A stretch of 64,000 nt of DNA. Source: RHLJ01 sp040222455 (GTDB lineage: Bacteria; Bacteroidota; Rhodothermia; Balneolales; Balneolaceae). This document shows positions 28,190 to 37,870 of this stretch, piece after piece. The DNA is taken from the NCBI GenBank assembly GCA_040222455.1, contig JAVKDD010000015.1:118944-182943 (forward strand). Direction: 5' to 3'. The notes under the pieces were generated by a model. It did no database searches. It worked only from the letters and a program-made list of their open reading frames with translations, and was not told where the DNA came from. Position numbers and translations under genes: made by a program. How positions within the stretch are numbered: the stretch's first letter is position 1; each line of letters opens with the position of its first letter.

Positions 28190-29956
28190 CTAGTTTTTTA
28201 AGTAGAAAACACCGCTGTTTTCATAATTATCGGCTGTGTTCCAAACAGGGCGCCACCAAAGAACAGAAGGTTTAGTATTTTCGGGACGATCATGATCCAT
28301 AACCCCAATATTTATACGAATACGCTCTAGGTTTTCGATAAATTCTATCTCAGAAAAGGGAACGCGAACTTCTAATATTTGTAATTCCTTGTTTTTAACA
28401 ATTGCGGCTTCAATTTCATCTGATGAGGATAGTGGAATTGTGGAGACTCCTGAAAACGCAATTTCGTATGAAGTATGTTTTTCGGTTTTTGAATTTGAAT
28501 CGAGGTGTATATAAAATTTATCTTGTCGAGAGGATAACTTAAGGGAATCTGAAATCGTGATTTGATCAAAAAATTTCACTGCCAGGTATATGTTTTCATC
28601 ATCGAAAGTTGTTGCAAATTCAAATCTCCCGTCTTCGCTGCCCTTCCAATCCCAACCTTCTCTAAAATATTGTGGATTCAGTACGTTTATCCATTCAGCC
28701 TGTTCCCAATCAATTAGGTTTCCATCAATCAAAATAGGAGTTTCGCTTACAATTAATGAGTGATTCCAATCTAGAAATAATCGTTTTGTGGTTGATAACG
28801 AAATATCTGTTTTCCCTTCTCTCTCAAAACCTGCGGTAAGCTCAAATTGAAGTGGCGAATTATTTAATTGTGATATTAACGATTCACCTTCCACACTTTT
28901 TGCAAGAATATCTATTGTCGTTTTACCTCCCTTTTCCAATTCAAATTCTAAATTACTTGGTTTGAACTCGATTCCATATTGATCTGGGAGCGTTCCCGAT
29001 ATCTTGAAAGTTCTTTGAGAATTATTTTCAACTTTGAGTTTAATTGGAAGTTCGTCAAAACGGTTTGAACTATGTACAACAGGCTGCATATTTAACCAAT
29101 TTCCTTGCCTTAATACTTGGATATCTGCATAATCTTTTTCGTCTACTAAATTCTTACTGTAAATACCATTTATATCAATATTTGCGATTTCGGGACCATT
29201 ATCCTTCATGGTTACCCAAGTTATATGATCCAGTTCTCCTACGTCAGGATTTCTCATCCAACTACCTCCTCCTGTGGTGGCCAGAGTAAAGTGCTCCATT
29301 CCATTATGCATTTTATATCTGTAGTGGTGATGATGTCCGGAAAACAAGGTGTAGTTTCTCTCTCCCAACGCTTTTTCAATTCCGTCGTAACCCAACCGAT
29401 TTCCATACGACCAAAGTGGACGATGCATGAATAAGAGCGTCCACCGAACTTCTTTATTTTCTTCCAATACTTTCTGAAAGTATTCGATTTGAGGATTTCC
29501 TATCCCTCCACCTTCAATTTCATCCGTATTTATTGCCAAAAAAAGAACATCGTTATATACAAAATGGTAGAAATCACGGCCATGGCGTTCTCTCCACACT
29601 TCGGTAAGTAATTTATTACTGGTATCGTGATTTCCAGGAACGTAATAAAAGGGCATGGAGAGTTTTTCAACGATAGTATCAAATTCATCCCATTGGGCAT
29701 TCCACACTTTAGGATCTTCGGTATAACCGTCAATCAAATCCCCAACGGAGAGCACAAATTCCGGCTGCATCATCTCCACTTTATCAATGGCACCATCAAA
29801 AATATCAGCTCTCATACCTCCGGTTCGATCGGATACGATAGCAAATCGGAAGGTAGTTTCAGCGTTTTTAGGTGGCCGATTAGTTACAGGTATTTCCTGG
29901 GCCTGTACATCACATACAAGTAAAAAGCACGTAAAAAAAAGAAGTATTCTAACCAT
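28190..29956 (-). CDS. Secreted metallophosphoesterase with CBM9-like C-terminal domain
   Basis: A 588-residue calcineurin-like phosphoesterase with signal peptide (MVRILLFFTCFLLVCDVQAQ). The dinuclear-metal motifs are all present: Asp in IVSDRTGG, GDLIDG, GNHD, FMHRP and GHHHHYR, within about 35-275. The C-terminal region (about 395-588) resembles the DOMON/CBM9-like beta-sandwich found on glycan-active proteins (ILIDGNLIDWEQAEW, YLAVKFFD). It lies between a sugar isomerase-like gene and a sulfatase, separated by two and five bases. A role in removing phosphate or a phosphodiester from an extracellular glycan is an inference from this context; the substrate is unknown. Confidence 0.85.
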   Translation of the reverse strand: MVRILLFFTCFLLVCDVQAQEIPVTNRPPKNAETTFRFAIVSDRTGGMRADIFDGAIDKVEMMQPEFVLSVGDLIDGYTEDPKVWNAQWDEFDTIVEKLSMPFYYVPGNHDTSNKLLTEVWRERHGRDFYHFVYNDVLFLAINTDEIEGGGIGNPQIEYFQKVLEENKEVRWTLLFMHRPLWSYGNRLGYDGIEKALGERNYTLFSGHHHHYRYKMHNGMEHFTLATTGGGSWMRNPDVGELDHITWVTMKDNGPEIANIDINGIYSKNLVDEKDYADIQVLRQGNWLNMQPVVHSSNRFDELPIKLKVENNSQRTFKISGTLPDQYGIEFKPSNLEFELEKGGKTTIDILAKSVEGESLISQLNNSPLQFELTAGFEREGKTDISLSTTKRLFLDWNHSLIVSETPILIDGNLIDWEQAEWINVLNPQYFREGWDWKGSEDGRFEFATTFDDENIYLAVKFFDQITISDSLKLSSRQDKFYIHLDSNSKTEKHTSYEIAFSGVSTIPLSSSDEIEAAIVKNKELQILEVRVPFSEIEFIENLERIRINIGVMDHDRPENTKPSVLWWRPVWNTADNYENSGVFYLKN

Positions 29957-29958
29957 AA

Positions 29959-30945
29959 CTATGTTGATGCATAAGTTTTTTCGATGAGTGCTTTCGTTGC
30001 TAGAATTCCTTCTTCTTCAGAGAGTTTGTTCCCCTCATATTCTACACAGATATAATCGTTAAACCCTGACTCCTTCACTAGTTTCATCATTCTGGTATAA
30101 TCGATGGTTGTTTCGAAACCTTGGATATCAAAAGCGTGGGTTTTAGCGCTCACCGATTTGGCAAATGGCATCAGTTTTTCGACCCCGATATATCGATTAT
30201 AGATGTCCCCATCTCCCCAAATAAAATCTTCTGAAAAAGTGAAGTTATCAAAATCTACGACGGTTCCCAGTAATTCATGATCAGCGAGTTCTATGGTTTC
30301 GACCAGCCAATCCGCATTGCTAGACATCCCACCATGATTTTCAATCAAAATTGTTAAATCGAACTCTTTTGCTTTTTCAGCTAATCGATATAAACCCTCT
30401 GCAGCAAGTTTCTTCTGTTCTTCTGCGGGTCCCATACTGAAAGCATTTATGCGCATAAATGGACATCCTAAATGCTTGGAGGCTTCCATCCAACTAACAT
30501 GATTTTCGATAGCAATGCTTCGTTCTTTCTTGTCCGGATGCCCGATGAAGCCTTCTTCATCGACCATTATTAAAACGTTTTTAATTCCTTCAGAATCAGT
30601 TCGATTCTTTAGTTCGTTTAAGAATTCCTTGTCTTTAGCATGTCCAAATATCAACGAATTCACATATTCAATGGCACTAAATCCTAACTCTTTGGCTTTT
30701 TTTGGAAAATCTAAGGGATGTAACGTTCCCTGCCAAAGTTGGTCGGGATCAGAATGAAGTAGGCGTTGCCATTCTTGATAATTATCTTTTGAATTTCCAA
30801 AAATTGCCCTGTGTAACGCCCATTGAGAAAGCGATAATTTTAGTCCGCTTTCTTTTACTGAACTAAACTCTGTGTAGCGAGTAAATGGCAGCATCAACCC
30901 ACCCAAAGAAAATCCTACTTTGCCAATAAATTGTTTTCTGTGCAT
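29959..30945 (-). CDS. Sugar phosphate isomerase/epimerase-like TIM-barrel protein
   Basis: A 328-residue protein of the xylose-isomerase-like TIM-barrel family. The N-terminus (MHRKQFIGKVGFSLGGLMLP) resembles a short export or Tat-like leader, although the twin arginine is not present. Metal-binding positions expected for the family are seen in EYVN, LIENHGGMSSN, VDFDNF and the C-terminal CVEYEGN. Three bases separate it from the phosphoesterase gene, and its stop/start spacing to the upstream T9SS protein is two bases. Family members isomerise or epimerise sugars and inositols. Activity on a periplasmic monosaccharide from the mannan locus is possible but unproven. Confidence 0.78.
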   Translation of the reverse strand: MHRKQFIGKVGFSLGGLMLPFTRYTEFSSVKESGLKLSLSQWALHRAIFGNSKDNYQEWQRLLHSDPDQLWQGTLHPLDFPKKAKELGFSAIEYVNSLIFGHAKDKEFLNELKNRTDSEGIKNVLIMVDEEGFIGHPDKKERSIAIENHVSWMEASKHLGCPFMRINAFSMGPAEEQKKLAAEGLYRLAEKAKEFDLTILIENHGGMSSNADWLVETIELADHELLGTVVDFDNFTFSEDFIWGDGDIYNRYIGVEKLMPFAKSVSAKTHAFDIQGFETTIDYTRMMKLVKESGFNDYICVEYEGNKLSEEEGILATKALIEKTYAST

Positions 30946-30947
30946 AA

Positions 30948-33677
30948 TTATTTGATAAGTAGCATTCGTTTTACTGTTGAGAATGAATTTGCTTTAAGTT
31001 GATACAAGTAGACACCGCTAGCTAAATTACTAGCATCAAAAGTGACTGTGTGAGTTCCTACATTTTTAAATTCGTTTACCAATTCCTTTACAAGCCTGCC
31101 AGTAACATCGAACACGCGAATTTCGATATTGGAAGCGCTAGGAACAGCATAAGTAATGATTGTTTTCGGGTTAAAGGGATTCGGATAATTTTGATGTAAA
31201 GCAAAAGCTTTAGGGATTCCAGGTTCTTCGGTAATGTCGGTACCAATGCCTACAGTAGAATAGATTGGATCTGAGGGAAGTGTTTCCAATTCATTAACAT
31301 CAAGGGCCGTTACACGTATTTGAAAAGCACCAGACCCTATAAACATTTTACTGAAGGCAGTTGAACTAGTGGTTCCATCTAACTCAAATGCCTCAAAGTT
31401 TGTAGATGCTGAATCGGCTCTATAAATATTGTATTTATGTACTGCATTTTCACCAGTAGATTCTGTCCATGATAACTTATATCCAAATCGAGGATTAACT
31501 ACTTCTGCTATAAGATTGGTTGGTATTGATAATTTAGGAAGTGGCTTTGCATCATTTAAAGTTGAAATAAAATCGATATAAAGAGTTACATCAGGATTTT
31601 CCCCTTCATTTTGTCCAATAATCTCGAAACCCGTTGTTTTTAAACTTGTAAGTCTTTCTGGTATTTGGAACCGAAGTTTAAACCAATTGTCTGATTCAAT
31701 ATTATCTACCGAAATTAATTGTTCTACTTCATCTGATTGATTATCCATTGCGAAAAATCGTAACCCATTAATCTTGGCTTTGTCTTCATCAGATATCCAA
31801 AACCTATAAGTTAGTGTATGAGCCGGCTGAATATTGCGAACTTTATTAGTGGTACCTGATGAATCATTTTCATCTCTCGTTATTCGGAAGCGAGCTTCGT
31901 TATCAAGTGTTTTTAATTTGATAGAATAGTAACCACTAGTTGCGTTTGTATCGGTTCGAGAAATACTTGCTTCTTCGGCTATCCAGCCTTCGGTTCCAGT
32001 TTCAAAATCAAATCGAGGGTGTCTTTCAAACTCCTTAGTAGTTACAGATAATACTTCTGTTGTAGTACGTTTTCCATGTACATCGATTGCAGTTAGTTCA
32101 TAATTGTAAACTGTTCCGGATAATAATCCTTCAATTTTTATGGAATTATTTAACAGAGTATCTTTAATAAAAGGTGGTCTACGACCAACTCTCAAAAGCT
32201 CATACCGAGCTACCCCAGTTCCTTCTGATGGATCCCATTGCAAGTTTATTTGCGTGTAGGAAGTATCCATAATTTCAAAATTTGTAGGAGCAGAAATAGT
32301 TGGTACACCTTCATAATTTGGAAGGGTAGTAATCAAATCAACAAATACCTTTGGCGTTTTGCTGGCATTTTTTTTCGTTATTCTTAACCCAATTTCTTTA
32401 AGAGAATCACTAGAAATTTGGCTCGAAATTCTCAAAGGTAATTTGTTCCAAGCTCCACCAATTAATTCCTCTGACGAGTACGATGTTGTGGTTTTATCTC
32501 CATTCGAGTTTGCTATAAAATAGGTGTCTAGGCTTTCGATATTAACAAGATCAGCGGTGCTAATTCGAAGATTAAAGAAAACAGTTTGATTGGGAATAAT
32601 TGATTTGAGTTGTTCCCTCTTCAAAAAGAAAAAATGATCTGTGGTATCCCCTCTAGTAGAAAGTAATAATGATTTTCTATCGCTGTAAGAAACACTATCA
32701 ACTAGAACCAGATTGGAAAAGCTATCGACTTGCCAGTTATCTGGTCCGGTTTCAAAATCCCACGTTATATTATCTGGAAAACTAAGGGTTAATTGCCTAA
32801 CAATTGAACCTACTCGAGTTTTTCGTTCTAGTGAATCAACTGGAAATACCCTATAACTATATTGAGTATCACTCCATACATTCTCATCAACAAAGTAATT
32901 TAACCTTGTGGTATCAAGTCGTTCAAAGTTATACTCATTAATGATAGATCGCTCAATAAGATAATACCTAACTTCCCTTTCTTCTGAAGTATCCCAGCTG
33001 AAAGCGGTGAAGCTTGTTCCTACAGAATCTTGGCTTAGATTTCTAACATCCTGAATTGATGCATAACCATTAAAGAGTGGATTGGAAGTAAACAAATCCG
33101 CATGAAGAGTAGGAATTCCTCCAAGTTGTTTTGCTTGAACTATTACGCCAAAAGTATTTAACGCGAGATAATTAGGGACAGTAATGGAAAGTCGATTCCA
33201 GTCGCCAATTTTGAGTTGATTTACTCTATAATCAACCGAACTAAATCCGTCGTTATCATTTTCGTCGCCATCAACGGTATCGAATTCAAGAAAAACAGAG
33301 ATACTATCAATATTTGAAGTATCAGCTGGAACAAATAGGTAGATACTTAAAATTTGCTCAGCTAGGAACGGCTGCAAGTTTGAATTAGTGAACCTGTACT
33401 CTTTGGTGTTTGTGTTGGATGGTGATAAAAGTACTCCAATAAAATCACTATACCCGTTTTCATAATCTATGGAAAATTCAAAATTATCTGAGCTCCAATA
33501 CTCTAAATCTCCACCGTAGGTAAAATCATTTGTTACATAAATTGAATCTAAACTCTTCTCTGCTAAATCTATTCCATTTACTAACAAAGGTGATGTGTCT
33601 TCAGTTTGAGCGTTAACATTCGCAGCAAATACCAAGCAAACAAAGCAAATTGTAAAGAGTGATCTATTTGTTTTCAT
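30948..33677 (-). CDS. T9SS-sorted multi-domain CBM-like/fibronectin type III protein
   Basis: A 909-residue secreted protein without a recognisable catalytic domain. After a signal peptide (about 1-23) it shows three repeats of a jelly-roll, carbohydrate-binding-like module followed by a fibronectin type III domain. The modules begin near 50, 305 (WDFETGPDNW) and 550 (FDFETGTEGW). The FN3 domains lie at about 205-300, 460-548 and 710-805, with the typical GTVYNYELTAIDVHGK strand. Each module ends in a similar VDFISTL-like strand. A T9SS sorting domain (about 825-909, NYPNPFNPKT) closes it. Its position directly after the GH26 mannanases suggests a mannan-binding surface protein; I do not recognise the exact CBM family. 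Confidence 0.75.
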   Translation of the reverse strand: MKTNRSLFTICFVCLVFAANVNAQTEDTSPLLVNGIDLAEKSLDSIYVTNDFTYGGDLEYWSSDNFEFSIDYENGYSDFIGVLLSPSNTNTKEYRFTNSNLQPFLAEQILSIYLFVPADTSNIDSISVFLEFDTVDGDENDNDGFSSVDYRVNQLKIGDWNRLSITVPNYLALNTFGVIVQAKQLGGIPTLHADLFTSNPLFNGYASIQDVRNLSQDSVGTSFTAFSWDTSEEREVRYYLIERSIINEYNFERLDTTRLNYFVDENVWSDTQYSYRVFPVDSLERKTRVGSIVRQLTLSFPDNITWDFETGPDNWQVDSFSNLVLVDSVSYSDRKSLLLSTRGDTTDHFFFLKREQLKSIIPNQTVFFNLRISTADLVNIESLDTYFIANSNGDKTTTSYSSEELIGGAWNKLPLRISSQISSDSLKEIGLRITKKNASKTPKVFVDLITTLPNYEGVPTISAPTNFEIMDTSYTQINLQWDPSEGTGVARYELLRVGRRPPFIKDTLLNNSIKIEGLLSGTVYNYELTAIDVHGKRTTTEVLSVTTKEFERHPRFDFETGTEGWIAEEASISRTDTNATSGYYSIKLKTLDNEARFRITRDENDSSGTTNKVRNIQPAHTLTYRFWISDEDKAKINGLRFFAMDNQSDEVEQLISVDNIESDNWFKLRFQIPERLTSLKTTGFEIIGQNEGENPDVTLYIDFISTLNDAKPLPKLSIPTNLIAEVVNPRFGYKLSWTESTGENAVHKYNIYRADSASTNFEAFELDGTTSSTAFSKMFIGSGAFQIRVTALDVNELETLPSDPIYSTVGIGTDITEEPGIPKAFALHQNYPNPFNPKTIITYAVPSASNIEIRVFDVTGRLVKELVNEFKNVGTHTVTFDASNLASGVYLYQLKANSFSTVKRMLLIK

Positions 33678-33754
33678 AACATTGATCGTTACATAGTGAG
33701 TGAATATTCAATAACAAAAAAAAGGAGTCCATTTCTTATGTGAATAAATAGTGA

Positions 33755-34915
33755 CTATTTGTGAATTGAATATAAATCAGGTAATTCATCCTCAAACAAA
33801 ATAAAATCCGACTGTTTGAATTGGATAAAATCTTCAGCGCTTACCTGCCCGGGAAACGGAGCGTAATAATGGTCGGGGCGACCTTCTCTTTGAGTTGCAT
33901 TTCGCCAGACTTGAACATAGGTCATTTGTTTTGTCCATTCATTTGAAGTCATTGCCTTCAATAGCGTTTCCGTCCAAAATGTTGAGTCTGGAATTCGCTC
34001 TAATCCAGTTTCAGTTATTGCTGTAATTTTGCCCAATGAATCTGCGATTTGTGCAGTTAGAGTGAGACTTTGTACGAACTCTTCATATTGCTGTTCTTTC
34101 GACTTTGTATTAACTGAATGACCAACATCCCAATAATTATCTAGACCAATGATGTCTACAAACTCATCTCCGGGATATCCATAGAAATAATCCTCTCGAA
34201 AAGTATCTAGATTTGTACGGCTTCTATCTGGTGAAAAAGCATAGATAAGGTTATGCAGATCTTTCTCATCTCGCAGATATTCAACTGTAAATTGCCATAA
34301 TTTGATGTAATCTTCTTCAGTGGTTAAACCTTTACCCCACCAGAACCAATCGCCATTATGCTCATGAAATGGTCGAAATATAACTGGCTTTGGAGATAAT
34401 TGATTAAAGAATTCTGAGACTAAATCTAAGGTTTGCTTATACTCATCATGAAATTCGCCGCCTGGAATTATTGCATGAACGGCACGTGTAGTATCATAAT
34501 ACGATTTCTGAGTAACTGGGTTTCTCATGTGCCAACAAAATGTGAGAACTCCGCCGCGTTCATAACCTTCTTTAGAATATGCAAGTGTGCGATTCCAGCG
34601 TTCTGAGCTTTCTTCTTCAGAATGATTTGGCTGAGGCAAGAAATCTGCGACATCCCATCCGTATAACGCTGGAAAAGAGCCGGTCACATCCTTAACATCA
34701 GAGCGCGATGAATCACCACGCCAAGTATAGCCATAAGCTAAGGTTGCCTGATGGCCAAACATCGCTTGAGATCCTCTTATTTCATCTAAAAAATGATATA
34801 AATTTTTGGTTTCACTGGTAGCGTAGTTGTCAATCAGTTTTAGATTATGATCTTCTGACCTTGAAGTACACGAAACACCAAAAAAGATGATGAATAAATA
34901 GGTTACTATCTTCAT
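33755..34915 (-). CDS. GH26 endo-beta-1,4-mannanase, lipoprotein (copy 1)
   Basis: A 386-residue lipoprotein (lipobox GVSC, Cys16) with a GH26 catalytic barrel over nearly its full length. The acid/base Glu185 lies in FRPFHEHNGDWFWWG and the nucleophile Glu302 in AITETG. Other family signatures are the FGHQATLAYGY start and IIGLDNYWDVG. GH26 enzymes of this type cut beta-1,4-mannan, often releasing mannobiose. The neighbour at 34932 is a paralogue from a tandem duplication. The stop codon overlaps the weak hairpin AAATAG-TGA-CTATTT, which is followed by an eight-base T-tract on the coding strand, so partial termination here is possible. Confidence 0.92.
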   Translation of the reverse strand: MKIVTYLFIIFFGVSCTSRSEDHNLKLIDNYATSETKNLYHFLDEIRGSQAMFGHQATLAYGYTWRGDSSRSDVKDVTGSFPALYGWDVADFLPQPNHSEEESSERWNRTLAYSKEGYERGGVLTFCWHMRNPVTQKSYYDTTRAVHAIIPGGEFHDEYKQTLDLVSEFFNQLSPKPVIFRPFHEHNGDWFWWGKGLTTEEDYIKLWQFTVEYLRDEKDLHNLIYAFSPDRSRTNLDTFREDYFYGYPGDEFVDIIGLDNYWDVGHSVNTKSKEQQYEEFVQSLTLTAQIADSLGKITAITETGLERIPDSTFWTETLLKAMTSNEWTKQMTYVQVWRNATQREGRPDHYYAPFPGQVSAEDFIQFKQSDFILFEDELPDLYSIHK

Positions 34916-34931
34916 ACATTCAGTATTTCAA

Positions 34932-36095
34932 TTATCGGTCCTTATTCGGCAATTCATCTTCGAAAAGAATGAACTCTGATTCTTTAAATTCTATAAAATT
35001 TGAAACACTCGAATGACCTACAAAAGGTGCATAGTAGTGATCTCTATTTTCTCTTTCGAAGGTAGCATTCCTCCATACAAGCATATAAGTAATTTGTTTG
35101 GTCCATTCATTAGATTGAAAAGCATTCAAATAGGTATCCGTCCAAATATTTGGATTTGGTAAGCCTGACTGGCCTGTTTCTGTCAGTGCTGCAATTTTTC
35201 CAAGAGAATCTGCAATTTGAGCTATATAGGTAAGACTTCTGACTAAGTGTTCTTGCATAATTTCAGAATCGGTTTGATTGGCTGGGTGACCAACATCCCA
35301 ATAGTTATCTAGTCCAATAATATCCACATAATCTTCGCCTGGGTAACCATAAAAATAATCCGTTTTAAACGCATCAATATTAATTCTACTACGATCTGGT
35401 GAAAAAGCCCATAATAGGTTATTTAACTTTTTTTCATCTCTCAAATATTCAACCGTAAATCTCCAAAGTGCGATGTAATCTTCTTCTGAATTATTTCCTT
35501 TACCCCACCAAAACCAATCGCCATTATGCTCATGAAATGGCCTGAAAATCACTGGAATTAACTTCCCATTTTCATCCGTAAGCGATAGTGTATACTCAGC
35601 AAATATGTCTAACCATTCTATAAAAGTTTCATGACTTTTGGCGCCGGGTAATATTTCAGAGATAGTAGGAACCTTATCCCATGAATCTCCTCTGGTTACT
35701 GGGTTTCTCATATGCCAACTTAAAGTTATAATTCCGCCTCTACTATATCCCTCAAGGATCCAATCTTTCATATTATCAAAGTTGATTCCATCAATATTTG
35801 TATTTTTCATTTCCACAATGTGACCTAAATCCCATCCATATACAGCTGGATAAGAACCTGATGTTTCCATCACATCAGATCTTCCAGATTCAGCCCACCA
35901 ATTATATCCATAAGCTAAATCATCTTGATGACCGAACATTGTTGCTGTTCCAGATAATGAATTTAAAAAGTGATAGAGCTCAACTGTTTCTTCTGTGGCA
36001 TTTTTGTCGATAGGAAGATCATTTTTATCACTTGAATTAGTTTTAGGACTACAAGCAATGATCGCCAAAGTTAATAGAACAATTATTTGTTTCAT
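34932..36095 (-). CDS. GH26 endo-beta-1,4-mannanase, lipoprotein (copy 2)
   Basis: A 387-residue lipoprotein (lipobox IIAC, Cys15), a full-length GH26 enzyme. The acid/base Glu189 is in FRPFHEHNGDWFWWG and the nucleophile Glu306 in ALTETG. The sequence follows that of copy 1 closely in the active-site strands, with differences concentrated in the loop around residues 95-115 and 168-180, which frame the substrate cleft in this family. It lies 16 bases upstream of copy 1 in transcription order, so the two are expressed together. Two mannanases may split work between long chains and oligosaccharides; that is inference. Confidence 0.92.
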   Translation of the reverse strand: MKQIIVLLTLAIIACSPKTNSSDKNDLPIDKNATEETVELYHFLNSLSGTATMFGHQDDLAYGYNWWAESGRSDVMETSGSYPAVYGWDLGHIVEMKNTNIDGINFDNMKDWILEGYSRGGIITLSWHMRNPVTRGDSWDKVPTISEILPGAKSHETFIEWLDIFAEYTLSLTDENGKLIPVIFRPFHEHNGDWFWWGKGNNSEEDYIALWRFTVEYLRDEKKLNNLLWAFSPDRSRINIDAFKTDYFYGYPGEDYVDIIGLDNYWDVGHPANQTDSEIMQEHLVRSLTYIAQIADSLGKIAALTETGQSGLPNPNIWTDTYLNAFQSNEWTKQITYMLVWRNATFERENRDHYYAPFVGHSSVSNFIEFKESEFILFEDELPNKDR

Positions 36096-36112
36096 TCTTT
36101 TTCAGTTTTAAA

Positions 36113-37870
36113 TTAATCTGTTTTTTTTAAGATTACCTTTTTTAATTCTATCCCTTTATTTCCGTATATCTTAGAGTTTTGAATTGTAAGGGTTTGATTT
36201 CCATTTTGTAGATATATTGATCCAATTTCTTTTTTTGCCCACTGTTTTTCATTAACCTCTCCGCGCTCAACTCGGTCGGGACTTGGGATAAATTCCGGAT
36301 CAAAGACATCATTTATCGTTGTCGTAATCATTTCACTGGAAGAAGAAGCAGTAATTTGAACACCTTCATTTCCTTTAGCGAGAGTATATTCTAGGATCAC
36401 TTCATAATTCCCTGCTTCTAATACTTCCAAATTCCACCAAACCTGATCGGTTGTGTTTACCCAATTGTCGAGCCAGTCATTACTCCAACCTGAAGTTCCA
36501 TGAAATCGGATTTCTCCTGTAAAAGAGCTTTCTACAGCTGGTAAACTAGTTATTGGAGAGGCTTCATAACCAACAGGAATAGGACGAGACTCAGGCAAAT
36601 TTTTAGTGACTTCAGCGAACCATTTATCATATTCTTCAGCAAATTGAGCCGTCAATTCTGGCTCCATATCTGAGATATCCGTTCGTTGACCTTGGTCTTC
36701 GTTCATATCATATAATTCCCAGTTTTCTCCATATCGGACTGCTCGGTACTGATTGTTTCTTACCGATGCCGGATACATTTCCAAGGAATCCCAGCGAGAT
36801 TGATGAGTGAAAAAGAAACGATCATTCCATTCAAATTCATCACTAAATAAAAGAGGAGCAAAGCTTCTTCCATCCAATGGTTTAGTTTCTGGAGAAGTAA
36901 TTCCTGCTAGTTCAACTAAACTTGGCAGAAAATCTATGTGCGCAGTTAATTCTTTAATCTCAGTACCGGGTTTGATCTTTGCTGGCCATTTAATAAATAG
37001 TGGAACACGAACTCCTCCCTCATCTACTTTTGCCTTCCAACCTTTCATATTGCCATTATATCGATCACCGCCATTAGGCCCATTATCTGTAAGGAAAATC
37101 ACAATTGTGTTTTCACTAATATTTAATTCATCTAGTCTGTTAATAATTCGCCCGACATTATCATCAATATTTTCAACCATGCCATAAACCGATGCGTTTT
37201 TATCATCCAATCCTTGCGCTTTATACTTATCAAAATATTGATCTGGAACTTGAAATGGACTATGTGGAGCATTATATGGGATGAATGTGAGGAAAGGGAC
37301 ATTCTGATTTTTTTCAATGAATGCTAATGCTGAATCGGTAAGTACGTCAGTAATAAAGCCTTTTGTTTGAACTGGATTTCCGTTGTACTCCAGTTCCGTA
37401 TCAAAATAATTGTTCCAATGACCTTGCTTAAAGCCAAAAAACGTGTCAAAACCTTGTCCATTAGGATCCATTGGATAATGTGACCCATTATGCCATTTTC
37501 CAAATAATCCTGTTTCATATCCCGCTTCTTTGAACACTTCACCAAAAGTCACTTCTTCGGCGTTCATATTTTCTAGCCCATATGTTACCCATTGTGTTCC
37601 AGTTCGAAGATGATCGCGACCCGTGAGTAAACTTGCCCGAGTAGGCGCACAAACAGGACTTACAAAAAAGCGATCAAATCTAGCTCCCGAAGTTGCAAAA
37701 TTATCTAAATGTGGAGTGTCAATATCTGGATTTCCATGACTTGCAATATCACCCCAACCTTGATCGTCGGTTAAAATGATGATAACGTTTGGAGGGTTTT
37801 CTTCTTTCGAACATGCTGTAAGAATTAAACCGAGAAAAAGGATTCCAACTCTTAGTTTGAAAACATTCAT
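36113..37870 (-). CDS. Type I formylglycine-dependent sulfatase, lipoprotein
   Basis: A 585-residue S1-family sulfatase with a lipobox LTAC (Cys20). Metal ligands Asp35-Asp36 are in ILTDDQGWGD, the formylglycine motif is CAPTR with Cys74, and GKWHNG and LTDNGP are present. The C-terminal part after about 430 is a beta-sandwich of the kind that often binds glycans (VWWNLEVLEAGNYEVILEY). Its ATG overlaps the TGA of the upstream GH5 gene by four bases (ATGA), so synthesis of the two is coupled. A sulfatase translated with a mannanase and next to two others is the best evidence that this locus handles a sulfated mannan. It is only distantly similar to the sulfatase at 26403. Confidence 0.92.
   Translation of the reverse strand: MNVFKLRVGILFLGLILTACSKEENPPNVIIILTDDQGWGDIASHGNPDIDTPHLDNFATSGARFDRFFVSPVCAPTRASLLTGRDHLRTGTQWVTYGLENMNAEEVTFGEVFKEAGYETGLFGKWHNGSHYPMDPNGQGFDTFFGFKQGHWNNYFDTELEYNGNPVQTKGFITDVLTDSALAFIEKNQNVPFLTFIPYNAPHSPFQVPDQYFDKYKAQGLDDKNASVYGMVENIDDNVGRIINRLDELNISENTIVIFLTDNGPNGGDRYNGNMKGWKAKVDEGGVRVPLFIKWPAKIKPGTEIKELTAHIDFLPSLVELAGITSPETKPLDGRSFAPLLFSDEFEWNDRFFFTHQSRWDSLEMYPASVRNNQYRAVRYGENWELYDMNEDQGQRTDISDMEPELTAQFAEEYDKWFAEVTKNLPESRPIPVGYEASPITSLPAVESSFTGEIRFHGTSGWSNDWLDNWVNTTDQVWWNLEVLEAGNYEVILEYTLAKGNEGVQITASSSSEMITTTINDVFDPEFIPSPDRVERGEVNEKQWAKKEIGSIYLQNGNQTLTIQNSKIYGNKGIELKKVILKKTD

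Noticed and set aside
33746..33760. Hairpin AAATAG-TGA-CTATTT at the end of the first GH26 gene as a firm terminator
   Set aside because: The stem is almost all A-T and lies more than 20 bases from the T-tract, so it is mentioned only as a possibility in the gene entry.
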